A DNA stretch of 64,000 nt, from NCBI RefSeq assembly GCF_009389715.1, contig NC_052393.1, forward strand, positions 4,588,001-4,652,000, in the 5' to 3' direction. The position numbers were made by a program, and so were the translations under genes. Source of the stretch: Phoenix dactylifera (Eukaryota > Streptophyta > Magnoliopsida > Arecales > Arecaceae). Under the pieces are notes generated by a model. The model had not been told where the DNA came from. It did not search any database and was given only the letters and a program-made list of their open reading frames with translations. Shown piece after piece: positions 34,703-45,600 of the stretch. The first letter of the stretch is position 1. The number at the start of each line of letters is the position of its first letter.

Positions 34703-36178
34703 CTAGGAGAAGTGTAGATTACTGGAGAAAGTTTGTCCAAATGCCCAATTTGATGGGGCTATATCCGGGAAGACAAGGGTCTGGCCATCAGATGTTGTTA
34801 CTGTGAAAGAGAGCGACTGGCCATTTAGATAGGCATTGGATTGCCAATTTGCACCCCAGTTTCTTGACATCACCAACCAGCCTGTGTTTGAACCTTTGAT
34901 GGACATGGACTGGATGGATCCGCTGCCTCCCACATTTGATATGAGAACGAGTTCGAAGTAGTCTCGCCCGTTGATGGTGAACCTTACTCCACCTTGCTTC
35001 ACACATGGGACCCTGCATTGTGAACCCACTCAAAGCAGTCAAATAGATAAGCTCCTACAGGCTAATTACGCATATTAGATCCACTTTGATGTTATTATCA
35101 TTTGGAAGAATATTACAATCTAAAAGAAAAATAAGAGATAGAAGTCCAAAAAAAAAAAGCAGCAGCAAATTTATGCTTATGTTTAAACTTCTAAATATGA
35201 GGGCTCGGGGGGGGGAAGCCTGAGTTGAACCCTCAAGAACAAGAAGGCCTGAGCCTGGCCATGTCCAAAGGTTAGATGAGGTCGTCTTGTTTTATAATTT
35301 TGTTAGCTTTTTTCTGTTGTATTTAACCTCCTAAAAGATTGGCGTTAAAACAGACCAAGAAAAAAGAGTTCTATAGAAATTATCTCAGTTAATTTACTGT
35401 TTAGAAACAATTAAAAAAACGCTTAAAAAAAAAAATCTTAGTTCAGATTTGAAGCCCAAGACTAATAATTCTTGAGGGTGGTCAGGGTCAACATTTGAGA
35501 CCTAGCATCAATTATATTGATTGTCCTTGGAACACCTCTTATATCTGATACAATAACAAACAGGAAGCAAGCAGTCAAGCGGAAGGGAACAGTAAGAGTT
35601 GAAAGAAAGCACCACCTTTGGTACAAAACTGGCACAATTCCTCCTCTGTAGATACCAATCTTCTCCCACGCGGGCTGCGCCATGTCGAAGTGCTGGCGAG
35701 GCGGGTTGCACCAGCCACCATTATCATTGGGGAGGGCATAGTTTGGAGGGCAGAAGTTGGTGGCCGTGATGGTCACTGAAGTGCCCTTGATGCACCACCT
35801 GGAGTCCGACTGGTAGTCACACATGATCTTAAAGCACTGCCCGCAAGCCGCCCCATCGTCGAACAAGGCCGTGCTCAAAGCTGCAGTATCCGTCCCGTAC
35901 CCCGTCGAGTACAGATTGCCATAACCACAAGCTCCACCTGCAATCCACGATCCACTGCTATTCATCTCCGTGTATTGTAGACTCAGCAAACAACTCATGA
36001 AGAAGCTGACAGATTAAAGAAAGTTGCAAAAAATTACACTACCCATGGTTCCAGAGGCATCACTTCCACCATAGAATGTAGCTGAAGCCTCAGTCCACCC
36101 AGAAGGTTCGAAACCTTCGACGCCACTCTGCAGGAGGCACAATGCGAGGATGATCGACAATTTGAGGAAGGCAGCCAT
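34703..36178 (-). CDS. EXPA: Alpha-expansin
   Basis: Three exons on the minus strand: 36178-36043, 35937-35616, 35012-34703, joining to 255 aa, the normal alpha-expansin size. Residues 1-22 form a hydrophobic signal peptide ending near GVEG. Then comes [20 protein letters not shown], the family's N-terminal signature; a cysteine-rich domain 1 with HFD at 128-130 ([14 protein letters not shown]); and the C-terminal CBM63-like domain with conserved Trp residues ([25 protein letters not shown]). Expansins are secreted and loosen cellulose/xyloglucan contacts in the wall at acid pH without hydrolysis. The more upstream in-frame ATG (36211) would put a charged extension ahead of the signal peptide, so 36178 was chosen. 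The 3' flank marks the outer limit of the inverted duplication; the gene itself was not duplicated in this window. Confidence 0.95.
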
Positions 36179-36278
36179 CGTGAAGCACCCGAGCCAGATC
36201 CCAAAATCCAAAAAAAAAGAGATGGGTAGTTGTTTAACACTTCAGTGGGTGTAGAGGAATGGCTGCACCTTGGCATTG

Positions 36279-36288
36279 CTTAAATAGG
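36279..36288 (-). promoter_or_regulatory. TATA-like box of alpha-expansin
   Basis: The minus strand reads ACCTATTTAAGCA about 105 bp upstream of the ATG, at a plausible distance for a plant core promoter. Confidence 0.5.
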
Positions 36289-36289
36289 T

Positions 36290-36778
36290 AGAAGAGGAGG
36301 TGAAAGCCTATAATTTTTTTTCAGAGAAAGATTGGACTAAGAAATAACACCTATGCGATTGCCTGCACCTACCAGTCCATGACTTGCGGGATTGGTGATG
36401 ACGACAAATTCCTTTCTTTATGGAATAATCTGATGTTCTGCAACCGACTTCTCATTTATATCTCTGCAACTCTGGGAAGAGCGCTTCTCATTTCCGCGTT
36501 CTCTTCATTTCGGAAAGAGTATTTTAATTCGGTAGTTCGAGTCATTGATTTCTTTTGTCACATGGTCACGTTTCTCCTGAACAGGTGAGCACATGGCTGC
36601 TGCATTATAATTTGGAGCGTCGTACGCTTGTTGGCTAAATAAAATCTTTTATATCTATTTTGAAGAGGTTGCGTTCCAAGCGCAGTGCTGAACGTAAGCA
36701 GAATTTGCTCCAGGGATTGATCTCTGGAGTCACTACTGGCCAGAGAACAAGGAACTGACTTAGAAATTTCAGGGGGCA
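36290..36778. other. Upstream flank of expansin up to hAT insertion
   Basis: No gene recognised. The hAT element begins about 615 bp upstream of the expansin ATG and may have displaced distal promoter sequence. Confidence 0.5.
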
Positions 36779-36938
36779 ACTCACAGTTCCTCCTAGGGAT
36801 GGGCACTGGGCCGGGCCGCCCACGGCCCGGCACGGCACGGCACGAAGCGGGCCGTGCCACTCACAGTTCCTTCTAGAGATGGGCACTGGGCCGGGCCGCC
36901 CACGGCCCGGCACGGCACGGCACGAAGCGGGCCGTGCC
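36779..36938. repeat. 80-bp tandem duplication of hAT left end plus flanking DNA
   Basis: ACTCACAGTTCCTCCTAGGG at 36779 recurs as ACTCACAGTTCCTTCTAGAG exactly 80 bp later, followed in each case by ATGGGCACTGGGCCGGGCCG and the same GC-rich run. The unit contains the target duplication, so the true element end is present twice. The outer 8-mer (GTTCCTCC) matches the right-hand duplication exactly; the inner one (GTTCCTTC) has one change. Confidence 0.9.
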
Positions 36939-37165
36939 TGGCACGGCCCGCCAGCTACAGTGCCGGGCCGTGCCTGGCACGGCCCCTTTGAGAGGGCCGT
37001 GCTGGGCTAGAGGGTCCTGGCCAGCGGGCCGTGCCAGGCACGTCGGCCCGGTCTAGGCCCGCGGGCCAAGCACGGCACGGCCCGCGGGCCAGCACGGCAC
37101 GGCCCATAAGGGCCTGGGCCGGGCTGGCACGCGGGCCTGGCACGGTCCGGGCCTGCGCCCGGCTC
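36795..37165. repeat. hAT subterminal GGGCCGTGCC repeats, left
   Basis: Many copies of GGGCCGTGCC/GGCACGGCCC in both orientations, some as near-perfect palindromes. Composition contrasts sharply with the AT-rich surroundings. In hAT elements such clusters are transposase-binding sites. Confidence 0.8.
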
Positions 37166-37502
37166 GGCCCGATAAAAATTAATGCTTCATAAATTTTTTT
37201 AATAAATTAATAAATATTGAACACTAAGAATTTATGATTTATGAATATAAAGCCACCTTAATGGTGGGGGGTTTGGCATAGACCCCTACCAGTTTATTAA
37301 TTTAAATCAAAATGGTACATGAAGGGAGGTTTGGACCTTGGTCTGACCTCTAGAATACAGCAAGAAACTAAGAAAGGGCCGAGATTTGGACCTTGGTCTG
37401 ACCTCCAGAATACAATAAAAATGTACAATTATAAAAAATTAAGAAATCTTACTAATCATCAGTGATTCAGTGAATCAGTATTCACTCTTCAGTCTTCAGT
37501 CT

Positions 37503-39526
37503 TCAGTCTTCAGTAGTGTTTGTATCATCATCATCAGAGGATGTTGTATTATGTCCACCTTTATCTTGAAGTCTTGCCTCAGCATCCAGCCAATCCTTGA
37601 AGCAGAGAAGCATCTCCACCGTTTCGCCCGTCATCCTACTTCTCTTTTCGTCAAGAACACGCCGACCTGCACTAAAAGCGGATTCCGATGCTACCGTGGA
37701 CATCGGCACAGCTAAAATATCGCGTGCAATTGCAGGCATAACAGGATATTGATTTCTAACACTCTTCCACCAAGATAATACATCTAGATTCTCTATTTGA
37801 TTTTCATCATATGCAGAATGAAGATCATTTCGTAAATAAAATTCTAGTTCACTACTTAAAGATGAAGGAGATGAAGAGGAACTTGAAGCATGTGTGTGTC
37901 TTCTCTGTGCAATGAATGAAAAAATAGATGACGAACGAGAACTACTAGAAGGAGAAATAGAGGTTTGTATTTGTGTTCTAGATCCACGAATTTTTTCATC
38001 ATATATAGCATAAATATCATAAAGAAGTTTTTTTACCTCATCTTTAGCAGATTCAGCATCTTGATTCATATTTTCAGAGTATGCATCAAGTAAAATTAGC
38101 ACGCCATTTAATTTAACTCTAGGATCAAATACAGCAGCTAAGTTATGCATAGGACATATCCTGTCCCAATACTCATTCCATTTAGATTCCATTAGGTCAA
38201 TAATAGGCATTAAAACATCATCATATCTATGTTCTGCAAATTTTTGACTAATTATATATGCTTGTTGTAAAAATGAACATGAAGTAGGGTAATAAATACC
38301 AGAAAGAACATTGGTAGCATTATAAAAACTAAGCAAAAAATCTTCCAAAATTTTTTCTTTATTCCAATCAGTTTCAGTCAATGTAAATCCTAATCCACGA
38401 TCATTAATATATGCACTTAATAAATTTTTATATGGGTATGCATCATGTATCATGCTATATGTGGAGTTCCAACGAGTAATTACATCAAGTTTAAATTTTT
38501 TAAAACGTTTACCATGATTTATGCATAATTCCTTAAATTCTTGAAGTCTTGATCTAGAAGCATGAATAAAAGAAACTGCATTTCTAATTTTTGAAATCAC
38601 ATCTTGAATCATGCCCATGCCAGCTTGAACAGAAAGATTTAAGATATGACATGCACATCTAATATGCAGTAAATTTCCATCTAATATGGGATGCAATGAG
38701 TCTTTTAATAATACAACAGCAGAATTATTATTAGATGCATTATCAAAAGTAATAGACATAATTTTATCATTAATATTATATGAACATGCAGTTTGATAAA
38801 TTATATTTGAAATTTGTTGCCCAGAATGTGGAAAATCAAAAGCACGAAAAGCAAGAATACATTTATTTAATTGCCAATCATTATCAATATAATGAGCAGT
38901 AATGGCAATAAAACAATTACTACCTACAGATGTTGACCAAATATCAGAAGTTAATGAAATTTTTACATTTAAAGTAGAAAGTGTTTCAATTAAATTTTGT
39001 TTCATTGCTAAAAAATTGGTCATAGCTACTCTTCTAAATGTACGCCTACTAGTTCTTTTGTAAGCAGGTTGTAGGTTTAATTGAACATATTCTTCAAAAT
39101 TAAAAGATTCACATAAACTAAAAGGTAATTCATCCTTAACTATCCATTTTACAAGTGCTTTTCTTTGATTTTCATGATATATGCAAAATTACCTACAAGT
39201 AATCCCCCTTGTATATTAAGGGTACTTTGAGTTTGAGCATGAGAATCATGCATCCTATGACTCTCTTGATGTCTTTTTAAATGCCCTGTTCCCCCACTAC
39301 TACTACAACTATAAAGTTTGGCACATTTTTTACATTTAGCTTTCCAGACTCCCTCAACCATAACTCTATCAAATTCATTCCATACAGTACTAGTCCTCTT
39401 ACGAGAAGAGGTTTGACCTTCACTCGGTTCACCAGTTCTAGAGGAACTAGGAACAGGGGGTTGGGGATTAGTTTCTTCTCCCTCAGAAACAGGAATGCCA
39501 AACTGACTTTCCTCAAAAGATGACAT
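37503..39526 (-). pseudogene. hAT transposase (RICESLEEPER-like), one frameshift
   Basis: The first frame (39526 to about 39180) gives MSSFEESQFGIPVSEGEE, then a BED zinc finger (WNEFDRVM..., CKKCAKLYSC, GTGHLKRHQESH; C2H2 pattern). The second frame continues as HENQRKALVKWIV, AYKRTSRRTFRR, the long RNase-H-like core (SLTSDIWSTSVGSNCF, HIRCACHILNLSVQAG, DVITRWNSTY, MHNLAAVFDPRVKL), and the C-terminal hATC dimerisation domain (LDVLSWWKSVRNQYP, VMPAIARDILAVP, STVASESAFSAGRR). The break lies in a TATAT run at about 39175-39184. Apart from that slip the frame is open for about 670 codons, so this looks like a recently active element. Transposases of this type bind the subterminal repeats and cut and paste the element in the nucleus. 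Confidence 0.92.
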
Positions 39527-39927
39527 ATCTATGATTAATTCAAAAAATAAAAACTAACCGCAAGGAGGAATTGAGTAGAGGGTCGGAGGGCAGAGGCAGA
39601 GCCGAGATTCCGAGCTTCCTCTTGTGCTCTCAACAGAAGCGACCTTCTCTTCTCAACAGGAACCTCCTCTTGTGTAGCACTTGAACAAACTAAAAATTAA
39701 ATTGCTAGAAGAGCACTTTAGAAGAGAGAAATAATAGCAGTAGAGAAGGAGAGAATGAGAGGTTTGGTGTGGTGAGAATGAGGGAGGAATGGGCTATTTA
39801 TAGAAGCCCAAAAATTTTTTTTCCCAAAATACCCCTCAATTCAGCCGTTATTGGACTGTTGGGAGGGGTAAAAGGGTCATTTTTACGAAAATAGCCGTTG
39901 GAAACGGCTATTTTCCTCCCCCCTCTC

Positions 39928-40215
39928 CAGACGGGCCGTGCCTGGCACGGCCCGTCTGGAGACGTTGCGGGCCGTGCCAGGCACGGCCCGTCTGGAGACG
40001 TTGCGGGCCGTGCCTGGCACGGCCCGTTTGCGCCCGTTACGGGCCGTGCCTGGCACGGCCCGTGGCGTGCCGTGCCCGGCCCGGCCCACCAATAGAGGGG
40101 CCTGGGGCCGGGCCGGGCTGGCCTTCCGTGCTGGACGGGCCGTGCCAGGCACGGCCCGTTTAGTTTTTGGGCCCGGGGGGCCTGGGCCGGGCCGGCCCGG
40201 CACGGCCCGTTGCCC
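39928..40215. repeat. hAT subterminal GGGCCGTGCC repeats, right
   Basis: About four consecutive units of GGGCCGTGCCTGGCACGGCC separated by short spacers such as CGTCTGGAGACGTTGC, which itself occurs twice. It mirrors the left-end cluster. The transposase promoter should lie between here and 39526. Confidence 0.85.
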
Positions 40216-40267
40216 ACCTCTAGTTCCTCCGCCGCAATACCAGTGAGACATACTTGGGCCATCCACT

Positions 40268-40268
<1 letters not shown>

Positions 40269-40310
<42 letters not shown>

Positions 40311-40317
40311 CATATAT
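40269..40317. repeat. (TA)n microsatellite
   Basis: TA run with a TACATACATA tail just outside the hAT element. Confidence 0.9.
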
Positions 40318-40319
40318 AG

Positions 40320-41475
40320 TTTTTTTTTCATTAAACAGTGGATCTCTGAAACCTAAGTTGTAACAATTTCCTACGTTGGGTAGATGGCAGAACCTTTGGT
40401 TGGAAGCTAGAGGAGCAACTAATAAGAGAATTGGTTTAGATCGCCATTGATGGTCAAGTGGAGCATCTTAAAGGATCGTGGACTGTGGGTTGCTAGATGA
40501 GAGATCTGAAAATGCAATGCAATGCATGAAGATGTTGGGTTCAATCCTGCAGCCCCATGTACAGTATATCACACATCACAATTGCAACATTTGTCAAGCA
40601 AACCATGCATTTCTGCTAACAGAATATATTTACCATCTTGTTACTCTTGAATCATCCGCCTTCATGGATGTTAACTGATGGTTACAAAGGTAGAAAACTA
40701 TATGATTAAACACAGGCAAGGGAAAGACATCTTTTTACATAGGCGCTTTGGGCATTTTTAAAACTATGTGATTAAACACTACTAGGGCCAAAGGTAGAAA
40801 AGATTCACTAGTTCTCCATAATTTAAAATGCAGCCAAGAGCTTCACTTGTAAGCTGAATCTAAATATGAAAATGGAGGTCTCTCTATCTACCTTCCCTTT
40901 GCTCATGATTGGTCAAAAGCTTCATAACACCGCAAGATGGCAACATGAAGATCTCGAGAATTTGTCCACTTGGTGTTTGGTGCATCCAACATTGCTAATT
41001 TCTAAACCTACCTCAAGAAGGTCAGCTCTTGAAGTGGTGCATGTTATCAGAAAGAAAGTACCTGCAGATCGCAATGCCATAATTTATATCAGCTAGAAAA
41101 GTCGCTAGGAGTTTCTATAAGCACATGATCAAGAACAAGAAGGGTGGCATATGGCTGACCATGTGGCCGAACATAGCATTAGAAGCCTAGCGATGAGGAA
41201 ACTAAATAGAGTACCACTCCCACTTCAAGATCACTTGAGAATTCTTCGAATTGCCAGCTACCAATCATGGGAAAGCCCTCTTTTATTTATTTTTATTTTT
41301 ATTTTTACAATAGCAGTTGACATGCGACGAGTGTGAATGCGGCCAACAAGATAAGAAAATAAAAGAGCACACAATGGCTCAAGCACAGAAGCATGGTCCG
41401 CTCAAATAAAACCTCCGAAATGGTGGGTAGCAAAAGAAGAGCGGCACCATTTGTTTTTCTGTATATATGCATGGT
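40320..41475. other. Intergenic stretch, nothing recognised
   Basis: Mixed-composition DNA with short frames only. No family match or repeat structure seen. Confidence 0.5.
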
Positions 41476-42011
41476 CTAATAGGAGCCACAGTCTCCCAAG
41501 ATCCTGCGGATGTCATGGAGTAGCAACCTTCCCCCAGCAGCGCAACCCTGACCTCTAATCCGCTCGATCACCGTAGCTGAATTTCCGTCGAGGAGGATGC
41601 AATCCGTGCCGAGCACACGCCTCGCATAGGTTACGCCCTTCCATGTAGCTCTGAACTCAGTGCTGATGACAGTCATGTCAAAAATTCGCCGCCCCTTGCC
41701 GCCACGAGCTTGGCGTTGTGATCTCTGATAACAAAACTGGCACCTCCATTGCTCTCTCCCTCGCCAACATTACCATCAAAATTTATCTTGAGAAAATAAA
41801 GGAGTAGAGGCTCCAAGAAAATAAGCACGGTAAGGAAGCTACCGGCGCCTCCATTGCTCCCTCCCATGGGAGAGCCTTTTAAATGCATGCCTTTTAGGAA
41901 GGAGAGACCCCATTCAGCTTGCAGGTCCGAATGAACAGTACGGTAACGTGTATGCGAGGACTTGAAATCCACTTGCGTAATATGAAAGGGCACATTGCTT
42001 AACTTCGCCAT
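41476..42011 (-). mobile_element. LINE RNase H domain fragment
   Basis: The minus strand encodes KINFDGN...GGASFVIRDHNAKLVAA, then across a frame change EFRATWKGVTYARRVLGTD, LLDGNSATVIERIRG and LLLHDIRRIL. This is the RNase H domain that ends plant L1-type ORF2 proteins. It is a 3' remnant with broken frame, lying just beyond the 3' end of the RPN3 pseudogene. Confidence 0.75.
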
Positions 42012-42675
42012 GCATTTTTCTCGAAGTGCTAAATGTCAAAAGCTGTGATTTTAAATAGGTAAAGAGGGGAGATATAATTGGGAATAAGTAGATGGATTTC
42101 AAATTATTGCTCCTTGGCAAATAAACCATTAGAGTCAAACTAAGCATAGCATTAGAATTAGGATCCATTCCCTTGTAATTCAATTTGATAGCTAAATGAG
42201 ATTGCCGCATGAGCTTTAGTTTCTCTACTAGGCTTGCATTGCATTATGTTTTCATGCCCATTTCTAGAACCATTCAACTAATCTGAACTTAAATGTGGCC
42301 TGGGTTCCAAAAACCATAACACAAGTCTCTACATTCTACAACGACGGACAGAGATGGCACTGACATAATTTCATTTCAAAATCGGCCCGCTATACAATTA
42401 CCCTCCTCTCAACAAATCTTTCTAGCAGTAAATTATTTCAAGCAACTACCATCATCATTGTCATCGTCCAAGCCTTCTTCCTGTCTAACAATCAAAAAGC
42501 AATCTCTTCCAGATCAATGCAGATCAATGCATCCTGGATACTGGAAACTGGAAGCAATGAAGAAAGAGAGTAGGGACAAAAAAAAAAGTAATTTCTACTT
42601 GCATTATCCTCACCAATCAAAGGAGCTTTCGAAGCACCTTTCACTCAAACAATGTAGCATCTGACAAGGTCATAA
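42012..42675. other. Intergenic stretch, nothing recognised
   Basis: Short frames only; likely former 3' flank of the RPN3 pseudogene. Confidence 0.5.
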
Positions 42676-45600
42676 TCAGAACTCATCATCATCTTCACCG
42701 GCAATATGCTTCGCGAGCTCCTGTTCCTGCTGTTGGCTCTCTCGCCTCTCCTCTGCACTTTCTTTCTCCTTATGGGAGTTCGGCGGGAACCTCAGTGCCC
42801 TCGCTGCTTCATCGTACGTGCATGTTCAGACAGAAGACAATCCTGGAATTGAAAGCAATCTGAGGTTCATTTGTCGAGTGGATATCACCAGTTTCTTTAG
42901 AAACCATCCACCCATTTGCATGATCTATCGTTGCATCAGTCGCGCCATCTCGGATGGCCTTGGCAACCATGCTCTCAGCATCGGCCACAGGATTCTGAGG
43001 GTCCAATCTCAACTTCCTGGCTATATCAGCCAGAGATATGCGGGAATAAGAGATGCTGATATTGCAGAGCCCACTTTTTATCACACTGTGTCGCAATCTC
43101 ACCATCAGGTTACGTGTCCTGTCTGAATTGAAAGTCCCAGAAAATTTCTCTGCAACAGTCCTAAACAACCCCAAGTCCCCAATTCGCACAGCCTGAAATC
43201 AGAAAAAATAAGAACTTGGAAAATCAAGCCATCACTGCTTTGTGTGCTAATGACATAGCCTAAATAATAATGCTTAGCTGACATTTTCCTATAACTACCT
43301 GTCTTACCAGAAAAAAGAATATCAAAACAACCAATAAAGGCAATGATTTTTCTTTCCCAAACAACCATGAAGTCATCCAACCAAATATGAAAACAGGAAA
43401 AAAAAAATCCTAGGAAAGACATTTTTCCTGTTGATTTGAATGCGCCTCGAAACGAGGTGCCTTCAACCTCAACTTTTCTGCCTGGTCATGTAAGTTGTAA
43501 TGGATGCAATTGCGAAGCAAAAGGTTCAGAAGAGTTTCCTGCATATCAACATAATAATGAGCTAGCACCTCATGTATATCTGAAATCTGAATATCCAAGT
43601 CAATCATATAAGAAACAAACCTGACCCAACTCATCACGCCGTAATGTTTCCATTCTATGCAAGGAAAGGAGGGTTCTGACAACGGGGAAAGAAAAATAAG
43701 ATTTTATTCTAACACCTTCTTACAAAGGCTAAAAAGAAATTTGCTTGGCTCATGAGACGTGTATGGTTGTTTATTTGATATAAAGTGTCGCCATCGAATG
43801 TCAGCAAGACCATCATAAGTTCATTACTATAAGAATAATAGAAGTATGGCCGAGATGCTAGAACATCAACTGTCCTCCTGTTCATATTCTTCAGGCGAGC
43901 AATGCTAGCAGAAGAACAAGCTTTAGCCTGCAAGAGAAGTTACTGGAAAATTGAAATAGCAGATAAATTTCAGATTCAGTAAGGAAATTAAAGCATTCAT
44001 TAACTATAGAAAATTACCTCGTTGTAACTCTTTTGATCAATCAGATATATCAGAACAAGCAATAGTAGATTTCAAGCTCCGGCAAGAATACTTAGCAGGA
44101 CCCCGAGCTGCTGTATCCACGTCCATATCATGTTCCTCATCCTAAAAACAAGCCAATATAAATTTGTGAAAGTGTTCTAAAAATACAGATACACAGAAAA
44201 CATGATTGCAAACAGTATCAAATGCAGCTGAACAGTATAATCCATTAATTGCATTGCATGAGAGGAATGCTTTATAAACAGATTTATGAGAATAACAGTA
44301 CAATGAGGCTGATGGGAGTCAGTGGCTTCAATTTTGAAATTCCCAGGACCTGTACTGTATTGGGAGGTTTATAAGAAATCTAAAAAGTCGAAGCATTTGG
44401 TATCGAGTGATGCATGAAGGGATATTGGGGCATGATCCAATATAAGGATGCTAAGAATGCACAAAACATAGAAATGAAATTATTTTTTTTTTCTACTTTA
44501 GAAATTTGATGCCCATACTCATGGTAGCCATGTGCTTTGTGAGTAAGGGTTACATAAATAATTACAGGTACCACAATAATTTCCTGCATATCCCATGCAA
44601 AGAAGAAGACTTGGAATGATACAAAATATCATAACAAAAAATCATTGAGAGAAAGCAATTTGGTCAAGCTACGTATACAAGTCTGTGAGTCAGGAATCGT
44701 AAGATGGAAACATATTGCAGTTTCAATCCAGAAGCCTCCAGGCTAGAGGCAGAGATCCAAAACACAGACAAAGTGCAAAGGACTCGGCCATAGATTTTGA
44801 AAGGAATTGGATAGCAAACATGGAGAAAAGCTCCACCAAAAAAAAAACCTTCTTATCTATTTGCTCATGTAAAAACAAGCGTGGAGGAGATAGAACCATG
44901 AACCATAAGAAAAAGACCACCACTACCAGCAACTTATAACATCATAATTTTGGAATTTGTAAGGGCTTCTTAAATTGATTACGAATAATTTAAAAATAAA
45001 TTTTAAAATTAATGAATAGTTGACTAATTCTTAATTAATTTGATTATCTAAGAATAATTAGAATATATGTGAATAATTGGAAAGCAAGTGCTCTTATTTT
45101 AGTAAAGTTATTATTATTCAGCTGTGGGGAATAAGATGCTTGCAAGAAATTATTGAAAGTGAACCTAAAGATCTTAGCTTTTCCGCTCATGTACAAGGAC
45201 CGGAAAAAAAAACACTTTGCATTACAATCCACAAAGACTTGAACCTGGTTTATATATTATATGAACAAGTAATCTTAGTTTAGCCCTCCAATTTCATAGT
45301 ACCTGGTTGCAGGATAAGCCCAAATAAAAGAGGGGGTAACAGGTTATCCTATCAAATGCCTTAGCTTGTTGTGGAATAGAATAACTCCAGTCAATGCAGG
45401 CGGGTTCACCTTTCAAAGAATAAGTCAAACCAAACTTATGTTTTGTCCCATCAATTATTCCTCTCGTTTCCACTTTTTACTTTTATATTACTCTTTTCAT
45501 CCTTACCATTCCATTATCTGGTTGCAACCAAACAAGGTTATCCCCTGACCACAGGAAACAAGAACCTTTTTGGAGGAAAACTGAGGCCTCCCCTCCCCCA

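Larger units (their letters stand above)
36794..40222 (-). mobile_element. hAT transposon, about 3.43 kb, with 8-bp target duplication
   Basis: A perfect 8-bp duplication GTTCCTCC flanks it (36786-36793 and 40223-40230). Terminal inverted repeats are TAGGGATGGGCACTGGGCC (left) and, reverse-complemented, TAGAGGTGGGCAACGGGCC (right). Both subterminal regions (about 36800-37170 and 39930-40215) are packed with GGGCCGTGCCTGGCACGGCC palindromic units. Inside is a transposase gene on the minus strand. Target-site length, ends and protein all indicate the hAT superfamily (Ac/Tag1-like). Confidence 0.95.

Noticed and set aside
36558-37143. Similar GC-rich frames at the left end of the hAT element
   Set aside because: Same cause: translation of terminal repeat DNA.
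39883-40331. GC-rich open frames on both strands rich in ARPGPA/PGTAR
   Set aside because: They arise from the hAT subterminal GGGCCGTGCC repeats, which are free of stops; not genes.
34703-42011. A functional cell-wall gene cluster of CAD-like and expansin genes
   Set aside because: Adjacency alone; the enzymes act in different processes and there is no shared regulatory signal visible.
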